Of a DNA stretch of 18,270 nt, positions 1 through 7,199 are shown in pieces. The position numbers were made by a program, and so were the translations under genes. The first letter of the stretch is position 1. The number at the start of each line of letters is the position of its first letter. Under the pieces are notes generated by a model. It searched no databases. It saw only the letters and a program-made list of their open reading frames with translations, and had not been told where the DNA came from. This stretch comes from DASRHK01 sp035650495 (GTDB lineage Bacteria; Pseudomonadota; Gammaproteobacteria; Nevskiales; Nevskiaceae): the NCBI GenBank assembly GCA_035650495.1, contig DASRHK010000023.1, positions 1 to 18,270 of the forward strand, in the 5' to 3' direction.

Positions 1-960
1 ATCACCGGCGCCGCAGGACAGATCGCCTACTCGCTCATCTTCCGCGTCGCCGACGGCTCCATGCTCGGGCCCGATCAGCCGGTGATCCTGCAGCTCATCG
101 AGGTGCCGGTCCCGGAAGTGCTCGAGAAGCTGAAGGGCACCGTGATGGAAGTCGACGACTGCGCATTCCCGCTGGTCGCCGGCGTGGAGATCCATTCCGA
201 TCCGATGTCGGGCTTCGAGGGCACCGACTACGCCCTGCTGGTCGGCGCGCGCCCGCGCGGCCCAGGCATGGAACGTAAAGATTTGTTGACCGCCAACGGC
301 GGCATCTTCGGCCCGCAGGGCAAGGCGCTGTCCGAGAAAGCCTCGCGCGACGTCAAGGTCCTCGTCGTCGGCAATCCGGCCAACACCAACGCGCTGATCG
401 CCGCGACCGCCGCGAAGAAGCTCGATCCGAAGCAGTTCAACGCGATGGTCCGACTCGACCACAACCGCGCGGTGTCGCAGCTCGCGGCGAAGACCAAGTC
501 GCACCAGAACGACATCGAGAAGATGATCATCTGGGGCAATCACAGCTCCACGCAGTACCCCGACATTTCGCACACCACGGTCAAGGGCAAGCCGGCGAAG
601 TCGCTGGTCGACCAGACCTGGGTCGAGAAGGACTTCATCCCCACCGTGCAGCAGCGCGGCGCGGCAATCATCAAGGCGCGCGGCTTGTCGTCGGCGGCGT
701 CGGCTGCATCCGCCGCGGTCGATCACATGCGCGACTGGGCGCTGGGCAGCAACGGCAAGTGGGTGTCGATGGGCGTGCCGTCCGACGGCTCCTACGGCAT
801 CAAGCCGGGCGTGGTCTACGGCTATCCGTGCACGACCAAGAACGGCAAGTACGAGATCGTGCAGGGCCTCGAGGTCGACGCCTTCTCGCGCGCCCGCATG
901 GACGCCACCGAGAAGGAGCTGCGCGAGGAGCGTGCGGCGATCGAGGACCTGCTCAAGTAA
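1..960 (+). CDS. mdh: Malate dehydrogenase, 5' end cut by window
   Basis: NAD-dependent malate dehydrogenase interconverts malate and oxaloacetate in the TCA cycle, in the cytoplasm. The reading frame is open from base 1: the first codons give the Rossmann dinucleotide-binding motif TGAAGQIAYSL, so the true start lies just left of the window and the ATG at 61 is internal. Visible signatures are the substrate-binding arginine loop GARPRGPGMERKDLL (about 82-96 counted from the ATG at 61), VGNPANTN for cofactor binding, LDHNRA with the catalytic-pair Asp and Arg, and WGNHSSTQYPD with the catalytic His. The C-terminus (EKELREERAAIEDLL) is typical of the family of about 325-330 residues found in many beta- and gammaproteobacteria. 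It ends in TAA 31 bases before the next gene. No terminator is visible after it. The family assignment is secure. Confidence 0.97.
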   Translation: MTGAAGQIAYSLIFRVADGSMLGPDQPVILQLIEVPVPEVLEKLKGTVMEVDDCAFPLVAGVEIHSDPMSGFEGTDYALLVGARPRGPGMERKDLLTANGGIFGPQGKALSEKASRDVKVLVVGNPANTNALIAATAAKKLDPKQFNAMVRLDHNRAVSQLAAKTKSHQNDIEKMIIWGNHSSTQYPDISHTTVKGKPAKSLVDQTWVEKDFIPTVQQRGAAIIKARGLSSAASAASAAVDHMRDWALGSNGKWVSMGVPSDGSYGIKPGVVYGYPCTTKNGKYEIVQGLEVDAFSRARMDATEKELREERAAIEDLLK

Positions 961-991
961 GATAGGTCCAGGGAATTTTGGGGGACGTCAC

Positions 992-1420
992 ATGATCCGT
1001 ATCGCATCCGCCGCGCTCGTCGCGCTCGCTTTTGCCACCAGCGCCAATGCCTACGAGCTGCGCGCCAAGTCCGACTCGAGCCAGATCGGCGTGCAAGAGC
1101 TGTCGGACATGGTCCACAAGATCGGCGACGAAGTCGGGCACAACATCCCCGACAGCGACCAGATCCGCGTGCACGCGATCGTGCAGTCGAAGAAGCGCGC
1201 CAACTCCGACGAGTTCCTCTGGAACTACCGCGTCGAGTTGCGCAAGCTGCTCGACGGACGCGACACCCCGCCGTATCCGGTCGCGGGCTGGTTCGTGATC
1301 TACACCAGCGAAGACTTCGGCATCGGCACTGCGGATCAGATCAAGGGCAAGATCGAAGGCACGATCCGGAAATTCTTCACCGAGCTGAAGAAGGTCAATC
1401 CGAAGACCGAAGCGCCCTAG
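992..1420 (+). CDS. Small secreted protein of unknown function
   Basis: I do not recognise a named family. The predicted protein has 142 residues. Residues 1-20 form a signal peptide with a short positive N-terminus (MIR), a hydrophobic core and a cleavage site ending in SANA before YELR, so the mature protein of about 122 residues is probably periplasmic. The mature part is charged and mixed alpha/beta in character, with one Trp-rich patch (FLWNYRVELRKLL and AGWFVIYTSEDFG) and a Lys-rich C-terminus. There is no Cys for lipidation. The start ATG at 992 is preceded by GGGGGA about eight bases upstream. It follows mdh by 31 bases on the same strand and may be cotranscribed with it. Its TAG stop overlaps the stop of the convergent dehydratase gene within a CTAG tetranucleotide (1417-1420). 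Confidence 0.85.
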   Translation: MIRIASAALVALAFATSANAYELRAKSDSSQIGVQELSDMVHKIGDEVGHNIPDSDQIRVHAIVQSKKRANSDEFLWNYRVELRKLLDGRDTPPYPVAGWFVIYTSEDFGIGTADQIKGKIEGTIRKFFTELKKVNPKTEAP

Positions 1421-1854
1421 ACAGCCGCGACCGTCATCACGGAGACGCGGCCTTCGGCGAGCATGCGCTCGCCGGCTCTCACCTCGAACTGATACATCGA
1501 GCCCGCACCGCTCGCAGCGATCTTGCGCGCGCCGATCGTCAGTTCTCCGTCGATGTCGTCGACGCGCTCCACGTGCATCCGGCAATCGCGCAACGCGGTG
1601 AGCATGCCGGGCTTCGCCGCTTTCTCCCCGGCCGCTCGCGCGACGAGTCCGCCGTGGATCGCGCAAGCCTGCGCGCCGTACTCGATCAGATGGATCGCCG
1701 ACAACATCCCGTCGCGGCGCAATGGATGATCGGCGCGGCGATGCGTCGCGCTGCTGCAGGTGATCGCGCGTTCGTCCCAGCGCTCGACGCGCTCGAGCAG
1801 ACTCATCGCTCCCGCGTGCGGGATCAGCGTGCGGATTTCGGCTTCGTCGATCAC
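1417..1854 (-). CDS. ApeP-like hot-dog 3-hydroxyacyl-ACP dehydratase
   Basis: This 145-residue single hot-dog-fold protein is predicted to dehydrate the 3-hydroxyacyl-ACP intermediate during aryl polyene chain extension. The N-terminus LIPHAGAMSLLERV (10-23) is the usual 'IPH-x-x-x-M-x-L-L' segment with the presumed catalytic His13. HLIEYGAQACAIHGGL (55-70) carries Glu58 and the central-helix pattern of ApeP/COG4706 proteins. It is the last gene of the leftward operon; its ATG overlaps the stop of the chain-length-factor gene by four bases (ATGA, 1851-1854), consistent with translational coupling. In described APE systems ApeP works together with ApeI. This locus has two ApeI-like proteins (4619-4921 and 9353-9694), so partner choice is open. 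Family is assigned from motifs and context. Confidence 0.85.
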   Translation of the reverse strand: MIDEAEIRTLIPHAGAMSLLERVERWDERAITCSSATHRRADHPLRRDGMLSAIHLIEYGAQACAIHGGLVARAAGEKAAKPGMLTALRDCRMHVERVDDIDGELTIGARKIAASGAGSMYQFEVRAGERMLAEGRVSVMTVAAV

Positions 1855-2564
1855 GCGCGGGCGAGCGATTGCAGCAACGGCAGCGCGCGGCCCGCGGGAT
1901 TGGCGAGACGCAGCTTCTCCAGCGCGGGATCGGCCATCGGGATTTCGGCCAGTGTCTCCCCGCTGATCTCGATTGGCCTGCCGGCGCCGTCAGGTGCAAG
2001 CACCAGCGCGACGCCCATCGCGAGCGCGATCGGTCGCACGTCGAACAGCGGCTGCGGCGGCACCACGTCGTAGCACGCGAGCAGCACGGGTTTTTGCTCG
2101 ACGACGACGAAGGTCGCCGCCTCGAGCAATCCGGCGGCGAAGCTCGCGTCATACGCAGACAAGCTCGTCGACGGCGGCTTCGCGCCCGCCGCGATGCTCC
2201 AGTATCCCGCCGCGGCGTTGTGCACCGAGTTGTGGAAGTCGGTCGGCGACACCGCGCGCTGCGGCTGCGCGAGCGCGGTGCACAGCCGATGCAGGATGCT
2301 GGTGTCGGCGTCGGACGTCGCGAACACCGTCGCGAGCTCCGAGGGCTTGAAGCTCGACGTGCGCATCGCGTCTTCGGCAATGCGGAATGCGAGCCGCACG
2401 GCCGGCGCAGCGCGACGGCGCTCGTTCGGCGGCAGGAGGTTCGGCTGATAGAGCGAGAGCGCCTTGGGCTCGTAGCCCGCTTCACCGCGCAGCACGCGAC
2501 GCGCGCTCTCCCAATCCTCCATCCCGGGCGCGGCGAAGCCGATCGCGTCCACGAAGACTTTCAT
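1851..2564 (-). CDS. ApeC-like chain length factor (catalytically dead ketosynthase)
   Basis: A 237-residue beta-ketoacyl-synthase-like protein, much shorter than an active ketosynthase (about 400). It matches the Ketoacyl-synt_2/ApeC type: FATSDADTSILHRLC (81-95), SPTDFHNSVHNAAAGYWSI (106-124) and LSAYDASFAAGLLEA (135-149). At the position where an active ketosynthase has its nucleophilic Cys (the S-x-x-x-A-S segment) there is no Cys, and the two catalytic His regions of a full ketosynthase are absent. This fits a chain-length-factor partner that forms a heterodimer with the neighbouring ketosynthase (2561-3733) and helps set polyene length. Its ATG overlaps the ketosynthase stop by four bases. 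I chose the ATG at 2564 because the protein begins MKVFVDAIGF, the usual family start, and because of the overlap. Confidence 0.88.
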   Translation of the reverse strand: MKVFVDAIGFAAPGMEDWESARRVLRGEAGYEPKALSLYQPNLLPPNERRRAAPAVRLAFRIAEDAMRTSSFKPSELATVFATSDADTSILHRLCTALAQPQRAVSPTDFHNSVHNAAAGYWSIAAGAKPPSTSLSAYDASFAAGLLEAATFVVVEQKPVLLACYDVVPPQPLFDVRPIALAMGVALVLAPDGAGRPIEISGETLAEIPMADPALEKLRLANPAGRALPLLQSLARA

Positions 2565-3733
2565 GCCGCGCGGCCGAAGATGAGGCTGCAGTTGTTGCCG
2601 CCGAAGCCGAAGGAATTCGACAGCACTCGATCGACGCGCTTCTGCAGTGGCTGCATCAGCACGTTTGCGCGCAATGATGGGTCGAGCGTCTGCGTGTTGA
2701 GGCTCTGCGGCGCGAAGCCGTGCTCGATGCACAGCAGAGAGAACACCGCCTCGCTGATCGCAGCCGCGCCGAGCGTGTGACCGGTCCAGCCCTTCGTCGA
2801 GCTGCACGGCGTCGAGGTGCCGAACAGCGAGACGATCGCCTTGTCCTCGGCTGCGTCGTTCGCGGGCGTCGCGGTGCCGTGCAGATTCACGTAGTCGATC
2901 TGCTCCGCCGCGAGGTTCGCGCGAGCGAGCGCGCCGCGCATCGCGGCCGCTGCGCCCTCCCCTTCCGGATGCGGCGCCGACATGTGATGCGCGTCGGAGG
3001 ATTCGCCGTAGCCGAGCAGGCGCGGACCTTCACCCGACTTCTCGAGGATCGCAAAGCCCGCGGCTTCGCCGATCGAGATGCCGCGGCGATTCGCGTCGGC
3101 GGGCCGGCAGATCTCCGGCGAGATCAGCTGCAGCGAGTTGAAGCCGTAGAGCGTCGTCAGGCACAGGCTGTCGACGCCGCCGACGATCGCCGCGTCGCAG
3201 ACGCCGGCGACGATCGCGCGCTGCGCGCTGCCGAACACCTTCGCGCTCGACGAACACGCCGTCGCGATCGCGATGGCGGGTCCCGAGAGGTCGAGCGCTT
3301 CGCGCACGAAATCCGCCGGCGAGAAACAGTTCTGCGTGGTGCGGTAGTGGAACCACGACGGCAGCGGGGCATCCGCGCCGCGCTCGCGGTAAGCGAGCTC
3401 GGTGGAATGCACGCCCGCCGTCGACGTGCCGATGAACACGCCGACGCGCGCCGCACCGTAGCGGCTGCGCAACGCGATCGCCGCGTCGAGGAATGCGTCC
3501 TGCTGCAGCGCGAGCCACGCCAGGCGGTTGTTGCGGCAATCCCATTGCGCGCGCGCGCCGGTCAGCGGCGAATCGAGGCTCGACACTTCGCCGATGAAAC
3601 ACGGCAGGTCGCAGGTCTCGAAGCGCTTCTGCTGAAGTCCGGTGCGGCCTCCGCGCAGCGCCGCGAGCTGCGCCGCGACGCCGTGGCCGAGCGCCGAGGT
3701 CAGCGTGTAGCGGGTCACGCTAAGAGGCGTCAT
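2561..3733 (-). CDS. ApeO-like beta-ketoacyl-ACP synthase
   Basis: A 390-residue ketosynthase of the FabF/KAS-II-like type, predicted to catalyse decarboxylative Claisen condensation of malonyl-ACP with the growing aryl polyene. The complete catalytic triad is visible: Cys160 in ATACSSS, His285 in LHGTATPANDA and His319 in KGWTGHTLGAAA. The C-terminus SNSFGFGGNNCSLIF is a classic ketosynthase ending. The ATG at 3733 overlaps the end of the acyltransferase gene by 14 bases, and a homologous sequence (TRYTLTSALG) begins right after it. A longer upstream frame (to 3913) is only the antisense-frame shadow of the acyltransferase. It probably acts as a heterodimer with the chain-length-factor-like protein encoded just downstream. 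A second ketosynthase for priming (ApeR in described systems) is not in this window. Confidence 0.92.
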   Translation of the reverse strand: MTPLSVTRYTLTSALGHGVAAQLAALRGGRTGLQQKRFETCDLPCFIGEVSSLDSPLTGARAQWDCRNNRLAWLALQQDAFLDAAIALRSRYGAARVGVFIGTSTAGVHSTELAYRERGADAPLPSWFHYRTTQNCFSPADFVREALDLSGPAIAIATACSSSAKVFGSAQRAIVAGVCDAAIVGGVDSLCLTTLYGFNSLQLISPEICRPADANRRGISIGEAAGFAILEKSGEGPRLLGYGESSDAHHMSAPHPEGEGAAAAMRGALARANLAAEQIDYVNLHGTATPANDAAEDKAIVSLFGTSTPCSSTKGWTGHTLGAAAISEAVFSLLCIEHGFAPQSLNTQTLDPSLRANVLMQPLQKRVDRVLSNSFGFGGNNCSLIFGRAA

Positions 3734-4622
3734 TCCAGAAGTCATAGAAGTTGAACCAATTGTACGGAGCGCTGCGCGCGTAATGCTCGAGGCGCTCGGC
3801 GTAACGCTGCGCGAGCGCGGCGATCGCGGCATCGCGATCCTGGCGCGGCACGTCGAGGTGCTCGGCAAAGAGCTCGAAGTGCAGCTCGTAGCGTGCGCCG
3901 CCGCGATAGACACCGAACGCGAGGATCACCGGCGCCTTCAGCGCCGCGGCGAGGAGCCAGGGACCGGCCGGAAGCATCGCGGTCTTGCCGAAGAATTGGA
4001 CGGGGATCGCGCGCTCACCTTCGCGCACACGGTCCGCCATCAAGCACACGAGCGCTTGCGACTCGAGCGCCTCGCGCAGCTTGAGCGCGAGCGTCGGGCC
4101 GCGCTCGGAGGCGTCGATCACGCTCTGCGCGAGCTGCGGATTGATCCGCTCGAGCACTTTGGTGAACGTCGGGCCGTGTGCGCGATCCAGCAGGATCTTC
4201 AGCGGCCGCTCGCGCGCAGTGATGCCGGGCACGCGCATCACTTCGAAGCTGCCGAGATGCGACACCATCACCAGGCAGCCGCTCTTCGCGGCGGCGCGGT
4301 GCACCTCGGGCGGGCGATCAACCTCGATCTGAAGCTTCTTCCCTTTTCCGCCCATCACGAAGAAACGATCCAGCGCAGTGGCGGCGAACGCGTAGAAATG
4401 CCGATAGCTGTCGCCCATGGTCGGCGCGCGACCGAGCGCGCGCGCAAGGAATTTCTGCGACGCTCGATAGGCTTGACGCGCGCCGATCAGGAAGTAGCCG
4501 ACGACGAACACCAGCACGAGGCGCGCGACGGCTCGGCCCAGCAGGCGCGACACCAGCAGGAGCAGCAGCAGCCAGAACAGATTGCCGCGCTCGCGCAGCT
4601 CCTCCCACCGGCTGGCGCTCAT
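3720..4622 (-). CDS. HtrB/LpxL-like acyltransferase (ApeJ acyltransferase half)
   Basis: A 300-residue membrane-anchored acyltransferase of the lysophospholipid/lipid A acyltransferase superfamily. An N-terminal hydrophobic segment (about 15-47) probably anchors it to the inner membrane. The H-x4-E catalytic motif is HLGSFE (His122, Glu127). LMADRVREGERAIPVQFFGK (194-213) corresponds to the D-R and pocket region seen in HtrB-like proteins, and NWFNFYDFW (288-296) is the usual conserved C-terminal end. In described APE clusters an acyltransferase of this type is fused to a glycosyltransferase (ApeJ). Here the two are separate proteins in opposite operons (the glycosyltransferase is at 9691-10437). 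Proposed role: transfer of the finished polyene chain, or of a fatty acyl chain, to the lipid anchor. The exact substrate is not deducible. The ATG overlaps the preceding stop by four bases. Confidence 0.88.
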   Translation of the reverse strand: MSASRWEELRERGNLFWLLLLLLVSRLLGRAVARLVLVFVVGYFLIGARQAYRASQKFLARALGRAPTMGDSYRHFYAFAATALDRFFVMGGKGKKLQIEVDRPPEVHRAAAKSGCLVMVSHLGSFEVMRVPGITARERPLKILLDRAHGPTFTKVLERINPQLAQSVIDASERGPTLALKLREALESQALVCLMADRVREGERAIPVQFFGKTAMLPAGPWLLAAALKAPVILAFGVYRGGARYELHFELFAEHLDVPRQDRDAAIAALAQRYAERLEHYARSAPYNWFNFYDFWNDAS

Positions 4623-4921
4623 CGGGTCGCGACGTACTCGAGCACGCCTTGCGCGAGCGGCTGTCCGTCGCGCTCGCAGCGGAAGCGGATCGCGTGCGCG
4701 TCCCAGTCGAGACGGATGTCCATCGTCTGCGACGGTGCGAGCGGCGAAACAAATTTCGCGGAGCGCACCGCAGCGACGCGCAGCGCGCCGATCACCTCGC
4801 GCGCGGCATCGGTGACGAGCTCCAGGATCAGGACGGCGGGAACGATCGGCCGATCCGGGAAATGTCCGGCGAGGCATGCGTGATCGCCAGGCACCGTCGC
4901 CTGACGAGTGGCCTCAGGCAC
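4619..4921 (-). CDS. ApeI-like hot-dog dehydratase (short, with Glu)
   Basis: A 100-residue single hot-dog-fold protein of the FabA/FabZ-like group. LAGHFPDRPIVPAVLILELV (18-37) is the FabZ-type active-site helix: His20 and, 14 residues later, Glu34, the same spacing as the catalytic His/Glu pair of FabZ. The usual Gly of P-G-V is Ala here (PAV). I chose the GTG at 4921, which overlaps the ligase stop by eight bases and leaves ten residues before the active-site region; the frame continues to 5056, but that part is out-of-frame ligase sequence. The stop overlaps the next ATG (ATGA). It probably dehydrates beta-hydroxy intermediates on the carrier protein, alone or paired with the ApeP-like protein (1417-1854). 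A second ApeI-like paralogue lies at 9353-9694. Confidence 0.8.
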   Translation of the reverse strand: MPEATRQATVPGDHACLAGHFPDRPIVPAVLILELVTDAAREVIGALRVAAVRSAKFVSPLAPSQTMDIRLDWDAHAIRFRCERDGQPLAQGVLEYVATR

Positions 4922-6200
4922 GCAGGAGCTCCAGCAACCGGTCCTGCGCGAGCTTGCCCGTCGCGTCGCGCGGGAGTTTCGGCACGCAGCGCAGCGGGCG
5001 CGGCAGGAACAGCGGATCGATGTCGTTCGCCAGCGCCGCGAGGATCTGCCGCTCACCGAGCTCCGGCGCCACTGCGAGCGCCATCGGACGCTCGGCGCCC
5101 TCCGGCATCAGCACGACGCCGTCGAGCACGCCGGGAATCGAGAGCAGCTTCTGCGTGAGCTCGGCGACCGAGGCGCGCTTGCCGCCGACCTTGATCAGGT
5201 CGCCGCGGCGACCGGTGAGCCGGAACGACACGCCGGTGACCGGCGTGAGCTCGTCCTGCAATGCGATCGGCTCCGGATAGTGCGGCGCGATCACGTGCTC
5301 CTCGAACAGCATCAGGCCTTGATGCAGCGTCCAGATGTCGGTCTCCGACGTGCGCCGGCTCGCGAGGCTGCCGCCTTCGGTGCAGCCGTAGATCTCCATC
5401 ACCGACGCGCCGAACAGCGATTCCGCGCGCTTCGCCCATTCGCGCGGCAGCGGCGCCGTCGCGCAGATCACTTGCTGCATCTCCGGGAATTTCAGTCCTG
5501 CGTCGAAGCACGCACGCAGATGCACCGGCGTCGTCACCAGCACGCGCGGCTTCGGCGTCGCGGCGAGCAGGTCGCGCAGATCGGCCGGGAAGAACGGCTT
5601 GCCGGCACTCGCAGAGAACCCGCACACCATCGGCCAGAACACGGTGAACTCGAGGCCGTACATGTGTTGCGGCGGAACGGTCGCGACGATCTGTGCCTCT
5701 GCGACGTGCGGCATCAGCATGCCGCGCGACATCTCTGCCGCGGCGACCAGCGTGCCGAAGGTCTTGAAGTGCGGCGTCGGCACACCGGTCGTGCCCGAGG
5801 TGAACGCGATGGCCGCGAGCTGCTCGGGCGGAATCTCGATGCGGGCGTCGGGCGTCGGCGGCGCGCTCGGATCCGCGAGCACCGCGCGGAATGGCGCATC
5901 GGGGACCGGCGATGGTCGATCCGACAGCACGTAGCTGGCGGGAAATGCCTTGAGCAGATCGGCGATCGCGCCCGGCGTGGTGTTGTTGGGCAGGAGGTTG
6001 GTCTGCCCGCGCAGCAGCGCGGCACAGAAGGCGATGGCGAAGTGATAACGATCTTCGCAGAGATTGATCGCATGACTGCCCGCCGGCAGCCGCGTCGCCA
6101 GCAAGCGCGCCTGGCCGAGGAACTGCGCCTGCGTGATCGCGCTCTCGCCGCGGCGGAAGATGACGGCGCTCGGCGAGAAATCGGCGATCAGCGGCAGCAT
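4914..6200 (-). CDS. ApeH-like AMP-dependent aryl/acyl-ACP ligase
   Basis: A 428-residue member of the ANL superfamily, shorter than typical acyl-CoA synthetases (about 500-550). Motifs in order: P-loop FTSGTTGVPTPHFKT (133-147), YGCTEGG (271-277), TGRRGDLIKVGGKR (329-342) with the ATP-ribose Asp, and LPRDATGKLAQDRL (409-422) with the catalytic Lys of the C-terminal subdomain. In aryl polyene and xanthomonadin pathways this enzyme adenylates the hydroxybenzoate starter and loads it on a carrier protein. That role fits the chorismatase encoded at the head of the opposite operon. It starts at ATG 6200, four bases after the stop of the membrane-protein gene, and its end overlaps the dehydratase start. 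Substrate (3- or 4-hydroxybenzoate, or coumarate) cannot be read from the sequence. Confidence 0.9.
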   Translation of the reverse strand: MLPLIADFSPSAVIFRRGESAITQAQFLGQARLLATRLPAGSHAINLCEDRYHFAIAFCAALLRGQTNLLPNNTTPGAIADLLKAFPASYVLSDRPSPVPDAPFRAVLADPSAPPTPDARIEIPPEQLAAIAFTSGTTGVPTPHFKTFGTLVAAAEMSRGMLMPHVAEAQIVATVPPQHMYGLEFTVFWPMVCGFSASAGKPFFPADLRDLLAATPKPRVLVTTPVHLRACFDAGLKFPEMQQVICATAPLPREWAKRAESLFGASVMEIYGCTEGGSLASRRTSETDIWTLHQGLMLFEEHVIAPHYPEPIALQDELTPVTGVSFRLTGRRGDLIKVGGKRASVAELTQKLLSIPGVLDGVVLMPEGAERPMALAVAPELGERQILAALANDIDPLFLPRPLRCVPKLPRDATGKLAQDRLLELLRA

Positions 6201-6204
6201 CGCG

Positions 6205-6801
6205 TCACGCCTTGCGGTAATTGGTGCGCGCGATCAGCTTGATGTGCGCGACGAAGCCGGGATGCTCGAGGTGCCGGTAGCGGATCCGCCGCCAGAGATA
6301 CTCCAGCGGGAACGCGACGCCGAGGATCACGTAGCTGATCAGGTTGGTGAACAGCGACCACGCGTGCAGCGGCGCGAAGATCGCCAGCAGCGCCGCGCTC
6401 GCGGCAATGGTGAACAGGAGCGCAGTCCATGCCATCGTCACCATGCGTGTGTAGTGCGCGAGCTCCGGCGCGAGATGCCCGCCGCGCGCGGCGCGCGCGA
6501 TGCGGGTGATCAGCGGCGTGCGGCCCGGCAGCAGCGACTCGCCGAACAGCATGCCGAGCGCGATCGGCAGCAGCACCGGCGGCAGGAACAGCGCGTACTG
6601 GCCGCCGCCGAAGAAGACCAGCCCATAGAGCGCCGCGGAAATGCCGAGCCACCAGCCCCACGCCGGCGGCGACATCGCGCGCATCTGCGGGTACAGCGGG
6701 ATCGCGACGAGGCAGATCAGCGCGGCCCATTGCAGCCAGAGGTTCTGTCGCACCGTCGCCAGATGCGACAGCAGCGGATAGGCGATGACGAGAAGGAGCA
6801 T
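6205..6801 (-). CDS. ApeG-like polytopic membrane protein (COG4648 type)
   Basis: A 198-residue integral membrane protein with several hydrophobic segments (roughly 1-16, 22-37, 48-64, 67-88, 125-147 and 150-174), followed by a basic, Arg-rich C-terminal tail (EYLWRRIRYRHLEHPGF). This pattern matches the COG4648 proteins that sit beside the ligase and carrier-protein genes in aryl polyene clusters (ApeG). Their biochemical role is not established. An inner-membrane scaffold or a part of the export path is possible. The start ATG at 6801 lies 29 bases after the carrier-protein stop, with TCCTCCTG nearby but no good Shine-Dalgarno sequence, and no in-frame alternative start exists in that gap. 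The gene stops four bases before the ligase ATG. Confidence 0.82.
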   Translation of the reverse strand: MLLLVIAYPLLSHLATVRQNLWLQWAALICLVAIPLYPQMRAMSPPAWGWWLGISAALYGLVFFGGGQYALFLPPVLLPIALGMLFGESLLPGRTPLITRIARAARGGHLAPELAHYTRMVTMAWTALLFTIAASAALLAIFAPLHAWSLFTNLISYVILGVAFPLEYLWRRIRYRHLEHPGFVAHIKLIARTNYRKA

Positions 6802-6830
6802 GGCGCTGCCGCTGCCGGCAGGAGGATTGC

Positions 6831-7109
6831 CTACGCCGCGCGCTTGCCGGCGACATGGGCGGTCAGGCGGCGCAGCGAGCCGAAAGCCTTCTTGGTGGCT
6901 TCGTCCTCCGAGCGCAGCTCGACGCCGTACTTCTGGCTGATCGCGAGCGCGATCTCCAGCGCGTCGATCGAATCGAGACCGAGGCTGCCCTCCGACTGTC
7001 CGAACAGCGGCGCGTCCGGCGCGATCGCGCCCGCGTCCACGCCGTCGAGATTGAGTGCCTGCACCAGGAGGTGCGCCATCGCGGATTCATCCGCGGACTG
7101 TGCCGACAT
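6831..7109 (-). CDS. Acyl carrier protein (first gene of leftward APE operon)
   Basis: A 92-residue phosphopantetheine-binding acyl carrier protein. The modification site is Ser47 in LGLDSIDALEIAL (43-55), followed by the helical segment AISQKYGVEL typical of carrier proteins of the ApeE/ApeF type. It should carry the aryl starter or the growing polyene as a thioester. It opens the leftward operon; its ATG at 7109 is divergent from the chorismatase ATG at 7200. The cluster has a second, different carrier protein (9093-9344, DIDSIDAVDL), matching the two-carrier arrangement known from characterised APE systems. Which of the two corresponds to ApeE and which to ApeF cannot be settled without alignment. 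Confidence 0.92.
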   Translation of the reverse strand: MSAQSADESAMAHLLVQALNLDGVDAGAIAPDAPLFGQSEGSLGLDSIDALEIALAISQKYGVELRSEDEATKKAFGSLRRLTAHVAGKRAA

Positions 7110-7199
7110 TTCAGTTCTGACCCGGTTGCCGTCGCGGGGCGCGACGGCTTATCCCTTTACAATAGTATCCCGCAAACCCAACGTTGCCTGCACCAGCGC
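7110..7199. promoter_or_regulatory. Divergent promoter region of the two APE operons
   Basis: These 90 bases separate the divergent starts of the carrier-protein operon (left) and the chorismatase operon (right), so they must hold or overlap both promoters. An AT-rich core is visible around 7150-7170. It contains TACAAT (7158-7163, a near-perfect -10 for the rightward direction) and, read leftward, TACTAT (7164-7169). No convincing -35 elements were found at standard spacing. Next to the core is a perfect 8-bp inverted repeat, GCCGTCGC (7128-7135) and GCGACGGC (7141-7148), with a five-base loop. It falls in the 5' leader of the leftward transcript or at an operator. The assignment rests on gene layout; the individual elements are weak. 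Confidence 0.5.

Noticed and set aside
953..2485. Long open frame of 510 codons on the minus strand
   Set aside because: It overlaps three better-supported genes, is extremely Arg/Ser-rich with no recognisable motif, and reflects lack of stop codons in an alternative frame of GC-rich DNA.
4908..6242. Open frame of 444 codons on the plus strand
   Set aside because: It lies opposite the ApeH-like ligase, which has all ANL motifs. The plus-strand product is Arg/Gln/His-rich low-complexity sequence typical of an antisense shadow.
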